This document shows, piece after piece, positions 8,419 through 15,006 of a stretch of 23,524 bases of DNA (the stretch's first letter is position 1; each line of letters starts with the position of its first letter). This DNA comes from Alphaproteobacteria bacterium (GTDB lineage Bacteria > Pseudomonadota > Alphaproteobacteria > Rs-D84). The DNA is taken from contig JAGCET010000026.1 in NCBI GenBank assembly GCA_017650505.1, positions 1-23,524 on the forward strand. Direction: 5' to 3'. The position numbers and the translations under genes are program-made. Below the pieces are notes generated by a model. The model saw only the letters and a list, made by a program, of their open reading frames with translations. It searched no databases and was not told the DNA's origin.

Positions 8419-9048
8419 CTATCGCAAACGGTCCGCGGCCAATCGTTTTTGTTGGGCCGTATATTTTTCGTTCACAATATCCGACAAGAATTTCGATAAA
8501 TCGTACGAAATTGTTGCAATTTGAACAAAATTTTCATCCCCGTCACGTTTGAACACATAACCAGTCCCCGACATTCCACCGCACCATTTTGTTCCGGCCG
8601 TTGCAAAATCGATGGCGTATTCCCGGAACAAACAACGCTTTGGCGCACGCGGTTGGTGTTCGGTTTCTTCAAAATAATCAACCGTAATTATAGTCTGGGC
8701 CGATAGTCCTTTTATAACCGCGTCCAAATCTTTGGCGTGTATTTCCGCAGATATATCATATTCTGTTGATTGATTTTTCTTTGACTTTGCAATACGTTCA
8801 TCCGCACGCGCCATCGCACAATTCAATAACCTGTTATTGTTGCCATGATCCATATGCGCGCGAAAATGATGCGCGTACGTTTTGAAATATTTTATATCCC
8901 GGTCGATATTTTCGGGATTTAACAAATCCATACGCAACCGATATGCCGCAACAAACGGTGCAGAAACGGCCGCAATGGCGGTATCGCCCATAGTGGCCAA
9001 TGTGCGCAATATGCCGTTAGTTTTTTCTGTTTTATTCATATCTTTCAT
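8419..9048 (-). CDS. Hypothetical protein, 209 residues
   Basis: I do not recognise a family. The N-terminal part (about 10-45) contains an alanine-rich hydrophobic stretch (T-A-I-A-A-V-S-A-P-F-V-A-A-Y) that is too short and polar to be a confident membrane helix. Residues 48-105 are charged and helical with several His. The C-terminal part has paired cysteines (K-R-C-L-F-R-E-Y and K-W-C-G-G-M-S-G-T-G-Y) and ends in a basic helix. AAAGGT lies nine bases before the ATG at 9048, favouring that start over the Met at codon 4. Codon use resembles the core genes. It converges on tRNA-Thr and diverges from the ileS leader. Confidence 0.7.
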   Translation of the reverse strand: MKDMNKTEKTNGILRTLATMGDTAIAAVSAPFVAAYRLRMDLLNPENIDRDIKYFKTYAHHFRAHMDHGNNNRLLNCAMARADERIAKSKKNQSTEYDISAEIHAKDLDAVIKGLSAQTIITVDYFEETEHQPRAPKRCLFREYAIDFATAGTKWCGGMSGTGYVFKRDGDENFVQIATISYDLSKFLSDIVNEKYTAQQKRLAADRLR

Positions 9049-9091
9049 CTGTAATTACCTTTTCGGTGGTATTTTATATTAAATATCTGCG

Positions 9092-9120
9092 TTGTCAAAA
9101 AAATACTGGAAATTTGAAAT
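9092..9120 (+). promoter_or_regulatory. Candidate promoter of the ileS leader transcript
   Basis: TTGTCA (9092-9097), 17-base spacer, TGAAAT (9115-9120). The start would fall near 9127, just ahead of the leader-peptide ribosome site (TAGGG, 9135-9139). The -10 box is a weak match. Confidence 0.35.
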
Positions 9121-9143
9121 TTTATGTATTAAACTAGGGCGCG

Positions 9144-9176
9144 ATGAAAACAAAAGAAATAATTATTATAAAGTAA
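9144..9176 (+). CDS. ileS leader peptide with four tandem Ile codons
   Basis: The frame encodes M-K-T-K-E-I-I-I-I-K and stops at TAA (9174-9176). Codons 6-9 are ATA-ATT-ATT-ATA (9159-9170). TAGGG at 9135-9139 is a plausible, slightly close ribosome binding site. The run of isoleucine codons immediately before a gene for isoleucyl-tRNA synthetase, followed by a terminator hairpin, is the signature of a control peptide in ribosome-mediated attenuation, as in trp, his and ilv leaders. Low charged tRNA-Ile would stall a ribosome here. The AT-rich context makes a short Ile run by chance conceivable, but the geometry with the downstream hairpins argues against it. Confidence 0.7.
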   Translation: MKTKEIIIIK

Positions 9177-9183
9177 TTCGGTG

Positions 9184-9226
9184 GCGCGCTTTGGCGTTGG
9201 CCTGGGCGCGTGGGCGCCTGTTTTTT
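9184..9226 (+). promoter_or_regulatory. Attenuator of ileS: alternative antiterminator and terminator hairpins
   Basis: Terminator: GGCGC (9205-9209), loop GTGG, GCGCC (9214-9218), extended by G.U pairs, followed by TG and six T (9221-9226). Antiterminator: 9184-9191 pairs with 9204-9211 around a CGCGC/GCGCG core (9185-9189 with 9206-9210), with G.U pairs on both sides and a 12-base loop. The two share 9204-9209, so only one can form. A ribosome stopped at the Ile codons leaves 9184 onward free; one at the stop codon (9174-9176) should cover it. ileS begins 30 bases beyond the T run. Confidence 0.65.
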
Positions 9227-9255
9227 ATAATAAAAAACCAATGGAGTATACAGAT

Positions 9256-12200
9256 ATGGCATACAAAAAAACGGAACCAAAGGCAGACCTTAGACGCATC
9301 GAGCACGAAATGATGGAATTTTGGCGTGCAGACGACACGTTCCACAAAACATTGGAAAAAACAAAAATGGGCGAACAGTTTAATTTCTATGACGGTCCTC
9401 CGTTTGCTAATGGTTTGCCGCATTGGGGACATTTGGGCGTTTCTGCGGTCAAAGATATGGTTTCGCGGTACCAAACTATGCGTGGTCGTTATGTTGAACG
9501 CGCATTGGGTTGGGATTGCCATGGGTTGCCCGCAGAAGCGTCGGTTGAAAAAAAACAGGGACGCACCGCAAAAGACATTGTGGCAAACGATGGTATCGCC
9601 GCATTTTGTGATATGTGCAAAAGCGATGTTATGACATATTCTAATGAATGGTTGAAATTCATAGAAAGAGTAGGGCGATGGGTTGATGGTGGTGATGATT
9701 ATGGTTATCGGACTATGGACCGGAATTTTATGGAATCTGTGATTTGGGCAATCAAAGAAATGCATAATCGTGGATTGCTGTATAAGGATTTTAAGGTCAA
9801 TCCGTTTGATTGGAAATTGGGTACAGTATTGTCTAATTCCGAAGCGTCAAGTGAATATCAAGATGTCGTTGATGATACCGTGACCGTGTGGTTCGAATTG
9901 GAAAACGGTGACCGCGCAATCGCGTGGACAACCACACCATGGACATTACCGGCAAATTCTGCATTGGCGGTGAATCCGAATATGGAATATGTTCGTATGA
10001 AACATGATGATGGACACATATATGTTTTGGCCGCATCGCGCGTCGCCGCATATGACAAAATTTTTGCAAATTCAGAAAATTTGGGAACCGTGCGTGGCAT
10101 GGATTTAGTTGGTCTGCATTATACACCACTGTTCCCATACTATACGGATTTAGCAAAAGATGGTCACGGGCTGTATACAATGATTTCCGGGGACTACGTC
10201 AGTGATAGTGACGGTACCGGAATTGTGCATATTGCGCCGGCGTATGGTGAGGACGACTATATCGTGGCCAAGGCAATAGACCCGCAATTTCCGGTCATTT
10301 TGAATGTAGATGATTATGGCAACTTTGATAAAACCGTTGCCGATTGGGCAGGTGAAAATATATTTGATGCCAATCCCAAAATTATTGATTGGTTGCGTAC
10401 AAATGGGCGTTTGGTTCGTAAAGAACAACATAAACACAGTTATCCGTTTGGGCCGCGCAGTAAAGAAAAACTTATCTATCGCGCAACAGACGCGTGGTAC
10501 GTCGACGTTCCAAAAATCCGTGACCGTTTGGTCGAAATAACCAAAAATCAAACAACGTGGACATCGGCGGGCAATCGGTTTTTATCGTGGATTGAAAACG
10601 CACGTCCATGGGGAATTTCACGCAATCGTTTTTGGGGTGTACCGTTGCCAATTTGGGAACGTGATGGCGAATACAAAATCTTTGGTTCCGTTGCAGAATT
10701 GGAAGAATTCTTTGGCGTAAAAATTGATGATTTACATCGCCCAACATTGGATAAATTGACCAAAGACGGTTGGAAACGCATCCCCGATGTTTTGGATTGT
10801 TGGTTTGAATCCGGTTCTATGCCGTTTGCATCGTTGCATTACCCGTTTGAAAACAAAGATGTGTTTGAAAAAACTTTCCCGGCCGATTATATTATCGAAG
10901 GACAAGACCAAACACGCGGGTGGTTTTATCATCTGATGATTATGGCGGTTGCACTGTTTGACAAGCCTGCTTTTAAGACTGTTTCTGCAAACGGTATGGT
11001 TGTTGATGAAAACAAACGAAAGTTTTCAAAATCACTGGGGAACTTTGTAAACCCAGCACAGCAATTGGAAACATACGGTGCAGATGCGGTTCGTTTGTTT
11101 ATATTGGGCAGTAATTTTATGAAGGCCGAACCGGTTCCGGTGGATAAAGAAGGTAAAGTATTTAACGAATCTATCAAAACAATTCTGACGCCATTGTGGA
11201 ATGCATATCATTTCTTTACATTGTATGCGAATGCGGGTAATATTGTTGCACACGACGTGTGGAATGCACCAACACGCAATGTATTGGACGAATATATATT
11301 GAATGAAACAAATGTCCTTGTCCGTATTGCGACAAATGCATTGGACGAATACAAGCCCGATGTTGCCGTCAAAGAATTTGTTCGATTCTTGGATGTTTTG
11401 AATAATTGGTACATACGACGGTCGCGCGCACGTTTCTGGGATGAAGATACCGATGCGTTTAACACGCTGTATACGGTATTGACCACTGTATGCCGCGTTT
11501 TGGCACCGTTTGCACCGTTTATTTCAGAATATATTTATAAAAACCTGACCGGTGAAGAATCGGTGCATTTGACGGATTTTCCAACGGCAGTCGAACGAGA
11601 CGAGAAAATCGTTGATGATATGCGCCGCGTCCAAGAAATAGTGTCTGTGGGTAATCAATTGCGCGAGCAGTACAAATTACGCAATCGTTTGCCACTTTCT
11701 AATTTGACGGTTGCGGGCGGTCATGCGATGCCTGAATATACGAATATCATTCGTGATGAATTGAATGTAAAGGCCGTAGAATGGGTCGACAACACCAATA
11801 AGGTTGCGGACAGTTTCATATATCTGATTACGCCAAAAATTGGCGCGCGATTGGGCGGCGCTTTGCGTGATATCGTGCCGGCCGTAAAGCGTGGCGATTA
11901 TGAAATTGACGGCGACAAGTTGGTTGTTGGCGAATATGTATTGAATTCAGACGAATTTGAAAACCGTTTGAATATTCGTGACGGCGTCACGGGTATGGCA
12001 TTACCGGACAACACGGCGGTTGTTATTTTGGATACTGAATTGAATTCCGAACTGATTGCCGAAGGTTTGGCGAATGACGCACTGCGTTTCATCCAAGACA
12101 CACGCAAAGCGGTTGGTTTGGATGTTTCGGACCGTATAAAATTGACTTATACAGCGGATTTAGCGCTGTCGGGGGCCATAGAGCAACATCGCAAACGTAT

Positions 12201-12300
12201 AATGTCCGACGCGTTGATTCGCGAAATGTCGCCGGGCGAAGCCGAACATTTTACAGATATAAACGGGTATAACTTTGGCATATCGATTGAAAAGGTGTAA
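9256..12300 (+). CDS. ileS: Isoleucyl-tRNA synthetase, type 2-like
   Basis: 1014 residues from the ATG at 9256. IleRS charges tRNA-Ile and edits misactivated valine. I chose 9256 because GGAG (9243-9246) sits nine bases upstream; ATG 9241 and GTG 9181 have no ribosome site, and GTG 9181 lies inside the attenuator. HIGH motif: G-L-P-H-W-G-H-L-G (53-61). KMSKS motif: K-F-S-K-S (589-593). W-T-T-T-P-W-T-L-P-A-N marks the CP1 editing domain. W-D-C-H-G-L-P-A-E and E-R-V-G-R-W-V-D are typical of type 2 (eukaryote-like) enzymes, several of which resist mupirocin. The Cys-Trp usual after H-S-Y-P-F is replaced by Gly-Pro (399-400). The small gene after it starts three bases past the stop. Confidence 0.95.
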   Translation: MAYKKTEPKADLRRIEHEMMEFWRADDTFHKTLEKTKMGEQFNFYDGPPFANGLPHWGHLGVSAVKDMVSRYQTMRGRYVERALGWDCHGLPAEASVEKKQGRTAKDIVANDGIAAFCDMCKSDVMTYSNEWLKFIERVGRWVDGGDDYGYRTMDRNFMESVIWAIKEMHNRGLLYKDFKVNPFDWKLGTVLSNSEASSEYQDVVDDTVTVWFELENGDRAIAWTTTPWTLPANSALAVNPNMEYVRMKHDDGHIYVLAASRVAAYDKIFANSENLGTVRGMDLVGLHYTPLFPYYTDLAKDGHGLYTMISGDYVSDSDGTGIVHIAPAYGEDDYIVAKAIDPQFPVILNVDDYGNFDKTVADWAGENIFDANPKIIDWLRTNGRLVRKEQHKHSYPFGPRSKEKLIYRATDAWYVDVPKIRDRLVEITKNQTTWTSAGNRFLSWIENARPWGISRNRFWGVPLPIWERDGEYKIFGSVAELEEFFGVKIDDLHRPTLDKLTKDGWKRIPDVLDCWFESGSMPFASLHYPFENKDVFEKTFPADYIIEGQDQTRGWFYHLMIMAVALFDKPAFKTVSANGMVVDENKRKFSKSLGNFVNPAQQLETYGADAVRLFILGSNFMKAEPVPVDKEGKVFNESIKTILTPLWNAYHFFTLYANAGNIVAHDVWNAPTRNVLDEYILNETNVLVRIATNALDEYKPDVAVKEFVRFLDVLNNWYIRRSRARFWDEDTDAFNTLYTVLTTVCRVLAPFAPFISEYIYKNLTGEESVHLTDFPTAVERDEKIVDDMRRVQEIVSVGNQLREQYKLRNRLPLSNLTVAGGHAMPEYTNIIRDELNVKAVEWVDNTNKVADSFIYLITPKIGARLGGALRDIVPAVKRGDYEIDGDKLVVGEYVLNSDEFENRLNIRDGVTGMALPDNTAVVILDTELNSELIAEGLANDALRFIQDTRKAVGLDVSDRIKLTYTADLALSGAIEQHRKRIMSDALIREMSPGEAEHFTDINGYNFGISIEKV

Positions 12301-12303
12301 AAG

Positions 12304-12636
12304 ATGAAAGAATCTAAAACGTTAATAATATTTATTGTCGCAATTATTGCGTGCGGTACTTTTTACCGAATGTTTCGCAACAATGTGTCAAAAAAACTAA
12401 ACACAATTGTTCATGTTCAACCCGGTCATTTTTCAGAATGTAGTTCTGAGATAAAATCTGAAAACTGGGTTGATGGATTGAATAACCGTACAACAAGACA
12501 TTTCAATGCAATTAATACCATTACATGCAAATGTGCGAACGGTGAAATAAAAAGCCAGGTGTACCAATATTTCTCTCGACCGTCTGAATCCGAATTAAAT
12601 TGCAATTCAAAGTGCTCAAAAATCTGCTCAGAATAA
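12304..12636 (+). CDS. Small single-pass membrane protein with Cys-rich tail
   Basis: 110 residues, family not recognised. A short charged N-terminus (M-K-E-S-K) precedes one hydrophobic helix (about 6-21), suggesting a signal anchor with the rest in the periplasm. The mature part has seven cysteines: C-S-S-E, then C-K-C, then a terminal cluster C-N-S-K-C-S-K-I-C. Paired oxidised cysteines in the periplasm, or a metal site, are possible. The gene starts three bases after ileS and ends two bases before nth, so it is embedded in the ileS-nth operon. The codon use is a little more AT-rich than ileS. Confidence 0.7.
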   Translation: MKESKTLIIFIVAIIACGTFYRMFRNNVSKKLNTIVHVQPGHFSECSSEIKSENWVDGLNNRTTRHFNAINTITCKCANGEIKSQVYQYFSRPSESELNCNSKCSKICSE

Positions 12637-12638
12637 AA

Positions 12639-13304
12639 ATGATAACGCCACGGCAATTTTTTGAAACAGTTCCAAAAAATCTGAATATGGATATTCGATC
12701 AGAATTGTATTCGACAAACGAATTTACTTTTGCCGTGGCGGTCATTTTGTCGGCCCAGGCCACCGATAAAAAAGTTAATGAAGTGACGCCAAAACTTTTT
12801 AATATTGCGCCAACACCGCAAAAAATGTTGGAATTGGGCATCAATGGACTGAAAGAATATATACGTGTTATATCGTTCTTTAATAACAAGTCGAAAAACA
12901 TTATTGGCTTGGCCGAAAAATTGGCTGGTATTGAATCAGATGGCGGTAATTTTGTATTTCCAAAAAAATATCATAATCGCACAGAACTTATGAAATTGCC
13001 GGGGATTGGGCAAAAAACCGCAAATGTCATAATGAATGTGTTGTGGAACGCGCCAAATATTGGGGTTGATACTCACGTATTTCGATTAGCACATCGGTAC
13101 GGTTGGGTTGATGAGTCGGCGAACACGCCCGACAAAGTAGAATCAAAACTATTGCACATAATTCCGAAAAAATATCATGCAATAACCAATCACGTAATGG
13201 TTCTGTTTGGAAGGTACACATGTACCGCATTGCGACCAAAGTGTGATAAATGCCCGATTTTACAGTATTGTGACGCGCGTAAAAAATTCATAAAATATGA
13301 ATAA
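12639..13304 (+). CDS. nth: Endonuclease III
   Basis: 221 residues. Nth is a bifunctional glycosylase/AP lyase that removes oxidised pyrimidines. The ATG at 12639 gives the usual length; an upstream in-frame ATG at 12600 lies within the preceding gene. The helix-hairpin-helix reads L-P-G-I-G-Q-K-T-A with the catalytic lysine at 126, and V-D-T-H supplies the catalytic Asp144. The [4Fe-4S] ligands follow the exact C-x6-C-x2-C-x5-C spacing (Cys195, 202, 205, 211). It is probably translated from the ileS operon message. Confidence 0.95.
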   Translation: MITPRQFFETVPKNLNMDIRSELYSTNEFTFAVAVILSAQATDKKVNEVTPKLFNIAPTPQKMLELGINGLKEYIRVISFFNNKSKNIIGLAEKLAGIESDGGNFVFPKKYHNRTELMKLPGIGQKTANVIMNVLWNAPNIGVDTHVFRLAHRYGWVDESANTPDKVESKLLHIIPKKYHAITNHVMVLFGRYTCTALRPKCDKCPILQYCDARKKFIKYE

Positions 13305-13374
13305 TTATCGTTTGATTTTTTTTACGTGGTTTGCTAGCCTTGCGGTATAGAAACAATAGAAAAAGGAGAAACAC

Positions 13375-13743
13375 ATGAAAAAACTGTTGTTCTGTGGTGC
13401 AGCGGCGGCGATTTTGGCGGGCTGTTCTGCGCGTGAAGAAACTGTACCTGTTATAGATGCGCAATGTGAAAAACTTGCGACATTTGAAGCCGGCGACATG
13501 ATTGTAAAATGCCCATTGGCTGAAGGTTTGGTCGCAATGCAGGCTCAACAGGTAAGTGGTAAATTTATCCAGGGTGGCGATTTGCCATTGGCCGAATTTG
13601 CAACGGATGCCGAACACGTTTACGTCAATGTTGTACCGCTTAAATCCGAGGACGGAAAAGACATTGGGACAGAATATCGCATCATGGCCAAAAATGCGGA
13701 TTTGAACGCCGATGCGTGGGCTGTGATTATCAGCATCCAATAA
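13375..13743 (+). CDS. Small lipoprotein of unknown function
   Basis: 122 residues. A signal peptide with a strong alanine-rich core ends in lipobox L-A-G-C (Cys17), so the protein is lipid anchored. The mature part is small and acidic with two further cysteines (D-A-Q-C-E-K and V-K-C-P-L) that could form a disulphide, and a beta-rich C-terminus. I do not recognise the family. AAAGGAG precedes the ATG, and a strong terminator follows, so this is a single-gene unit. No clear promoter is visible; TTTACG with GGTATA (13321-13349) is the best weak candidate. Confidence 0.75.
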   Translation: MKKLLFCGAAAAILAGCSAREETVPVIDAQCEKLATFEAGDMIVKCPLAEGLVAMQAQQVSGKFIQGGDLPLAEFATDAEHVYVNVVPLKSEDGKDIGTEYRIMAKNADLNADAWAVIISIQ

Positions 13744-13766
13744 TTATTTGATGTATTTGATTGCTA

Positions 13767-13798
13767 AATAATGGTCGTAAATACGGCCATTATTTTTT
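13767..13798 (+). terminator. Terminator after the 13375-13743 lipoprotein gene
   Basis: A 12-bp stem (13767-13778 with 13783-13794, one G.U pair) closes an AAAT loop and runs into further T. Confidence 0.85.
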
Positions 13799-13826
13799 GC
13801 CGATGTATTTTCTACAAAAATTTGAC

Positions 13827-13870
13827 TTATAAAAAACGCTGTATACATTGGATATACAAGAGTTTTATAA
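13827..13870. repeat. Nested dyad upstream of the serine recombinase
   Basis: Inner arms TGTATA (13840-13845) and TATACA (13853-13858) surround a 7-base spacer; outer arms TTATAAAA (13827-13834) and TTTTATAA (13863-13870) are almost concentric. The dyad ends 74 bases before the recombinase ATG. It could be a crossover site or an operator bound by the recombinase; I found no second copy in the window. Confidence 0.55.
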
Positions 13871-13944
13871 AATCTTGCAAAACCGAACGACAAAAGATTT
13901 GTAAAAAAGGTTGATTACTATGGAACAAATACGGAGGCAAAAAG

Positions 13945-14550
13945 ATGGCTATTATCGGCTATATTCGGGTCAGTTCTCAAAAACAAACACTTGAACACCA
14001 ACGGTATGAAATCGAACAATTTTCAAAAAGAAATAAATGCAAAATTACGACGTGGGTTATGGAAACAATTTCTTCAAGAAAACCATTGAACAAACGTAAA
14101 CTTGGCGAAGTTTTGACCGGATTGAATGACGGCGATATTTTGGTGGCATGTGAAATATCAAGACTTGGGCGTTCTTTGTTGGAAGTGATGCGGATTTTAG
14201 AGATGTGTCTAAGCAAGAACTGTCAGGTATGGACGATAAAAGAAAACTATCGTTTGGGTAATGATATTCAAAGCAAAGTTATGGCGTTTGCATTTGGTTT
14301 GTCCGCAGAAATCGAAAGAAATTTGATAAGCCAACGTACAAAAACATCACTGGACAATCTGCGTGCACGTGGTAAAAGGTTGGGGCGACCATATTCGTCT
14401 GATTCACGGCGATTAAAATTGGCCCGCAATTACAACCGAATACAATATATGTTGGACAACGGGTACACCAAGATGGAAATTGCAAAAAAATTGAAAGTGA
14501 ACCCAACAACATTGCGTCGTTTTATGCGCCGAACGGGATTGATAGAATGA
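13945..14550 (+). CDS. Serine recombinase, Mpi-like DNA invertase/resolvase family
   Basis: 201 residues, the size of small serine recombinases. The nucleophile lies in G-Y-I-R-V-S-S-Q (Ser10). E-I-S-R-L-G-R-S carries the conserved catalytic Arg residues; F-G-L-S-A-E-I-E-R-N-L-I-S-Q-R-T is the E-helix signature. A hinge with R-G-K-R-L-G-R-P leads to a C-terminal helix-turn-helix (about 163-195). The I-K-E-N-Y-R-L-G-N-D-I and A-F-A-F-G-L-S stretches recall Bacteroides Mpi-type master invertases. GGAGG lies eight bases before the ATG. Its AT-rich codon use differs from accC or ileS. It sits between a lipoprotein gene and the tRNA-Gly/Tyr operon bordering the array, but family logic ties it to inversion or resolution, not to tRNA-site integration. 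Confidence 0.88.
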   Translation: MAIIGYIRVSSQKQTLEHQRYEIEQFSKRNKCKITTWVMETISSRKPLNKRKLGEVLTGLNDGDILVACEISRLGRSLLEVMRILEMCLSKNCQVWTIKENYRLGNDIQSKVMAFAFGLSAEIERNLISQRTKTSLDNLRARGKRLGRPYSSDSRRLKLARNYNRIQYMLDNGYTKMEIAKKLKVNPTTLRRFMRRTGLIE

Positions 14551-14576
14551 TTTTTATGGTATGCACTAATTACCGC

Positions 14577-14604
14577 TTGATTTTTGCGAAATATATTATA
14601 TAAT
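14577..14604 (+). promoter_or_regulatory. Promoter of the tRNA-Gly/tRNA-Tyr operon
   Basis: TTGATT (14577-14582), 16-base spacer, TATAAT (14599-14604). It lies 21 bases ahead of tRNA-Gly. Confidence 0.65.
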
Positions 14605-14625
14605 GCCTTGGCCTTTGGAATTATC

Positions 14626-14700
14626 GCGGGCATAGTACAAGGGCTAGTACGCAAGCCTTCCAAGCTTGATGTGCGGGTTCGAGTCCCGCTGCCCGCACCA
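14626..14700 (+). tRNA. tRNA-Gly (anticodon UCC)
   Basis: 75 bases with encoded CCA. Acceptor GCGGGCA pairs perfectly with TGCCCGC; D stem GTAC/GTAC; anticodon stem CAAGC/GCTTG with loop CTTCCAA, anticodon TCC; T arm GCGGG-TTCGAGT-CCCGC; discriminator A. It decodes GGA and GGG. Its trailer starts with the same bases as that of tRNA-Thr. Confidence 0.95.
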
Positions 14701-14802
14701 CGAATTTTCACCAAAGCGACAGCGAGGATTGAAAATTCAGTGCCGCGGCTTTATCGCAGATAAAGACGGGCGGAACATAAGCACGAGGCACAACTAAGTT
14801 CT
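14701..14802 (+). other. Spacer between tRNA-Gly and tRNA-Tyr with two inverted repeats
   Basis: No gene is seen. GAATTTTC (14702-14709) is repeated inverted as GAAAATTC 21 bases on, and CTTTATC (14749-14755) pairs with GATAAAG (14759-14765) around GCA. These hairpins may guide processing of the dicistronic tRNA precursor. They are not followed by T runs, so they are unlikely to be terminators. Confidence 0.4.
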
Positions 14803-14889
14803 GGGCGTGCGCCGGAGTTGGAGAGCCGGGGCAGACTGTAAATCTGTTGGCTTAAGCCTGAGGTGGTTCGAATCCACCCACTCCCACCA
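14803..14889 (+). tRNA. tRNA-Tyr (anticodon GUA), with acceptor mismatch
   Basis: 87 bases with encoded CCA and a long (class II) variable arm built on GGCTTAAGCC. The anticodon stem GCAGA/TCTGT holds loop CTGTAAA, anticodon GTA. The T arm GGTGG-TTCGAAT-CCACC is perfect. The D stem is CCGG/CCGG. The acceptor pairs GGGCGTG with CACTCCC, leaving a C.T mismatch at pair 4-69, and base 8 is C instead of the near-universal T. The last ten bases recur downstream as the array core. The 5' end is therefore less certain than the anticodon and T arm. Confidence 0.8.
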
Positions 14890-14997
14890 AAAGATACACC
14901 GCACTTAAAAAGTGCGGTTTTCTTTTAGATTTTCAATAGTTTCACAGGTTCGAAGAAAGCATATCCAAAAAACACTTATTTTTATCAATCTTCGAAC
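14880..14997 (+). repeat. Core copy 1 with type 1 right flank (tRNA-Tyr native site)
   Basis: Core decamer followed by AAAGATACACC, the CCGCACTT hairpin, an AT-rich stretch, and a 9-bp inverted pair GTTCGAAGA (14948-14956) / TCTTCGAAC (14989-14997). The whole stretch is closely repeated at 16239-16356 and, for its first half, at 17082-17150. Confidence 0.8.
14899..14926 (+). terminator. Terminator of the tRNA-Gly/Tyr operon
   Basis: CCGCACTT (14899-14906), loop AAA, AAGTGCGG (14910-14917), then TTTTCTTTT. The same hairpin, with loop CAA, recurs at 16258-16285 and 17101-17128. Confidence 0.85.
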
Positions 14998-15006
14998 AAT
15001 TTCAAA

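Noticed and set aside
8268..8552. An open frame of 94 codons across tRNA-Thr
   Set aside because: It reads through the tRNA and its terminator; the translation is the familiar artefact of a tRNA gene in an open frame.
9181..9255. Upstream GTG start that would lengthen IleRS by 25 residues
   Set aside because: The extra residues are encoded by the attenuator hairpins, and the ribosome site GGAG fits the ATG at 9256.
9092..9313. T-box riboswitch ahead of ileS
   Set aside because: No T-box motif or specifier stem was seen; the Ile-codon leader explains the hairpins, and T-boxes are essentially a Gram-positive feature.
14701..14889. Split (two-piece) tmRNA, as found in alphaproteobacteria
   Set aside because: The segment folds as an ordinary class II tRNA-Tyr with anticodon GTA; no tag-coding frame or tmRNA acceptor was seen.
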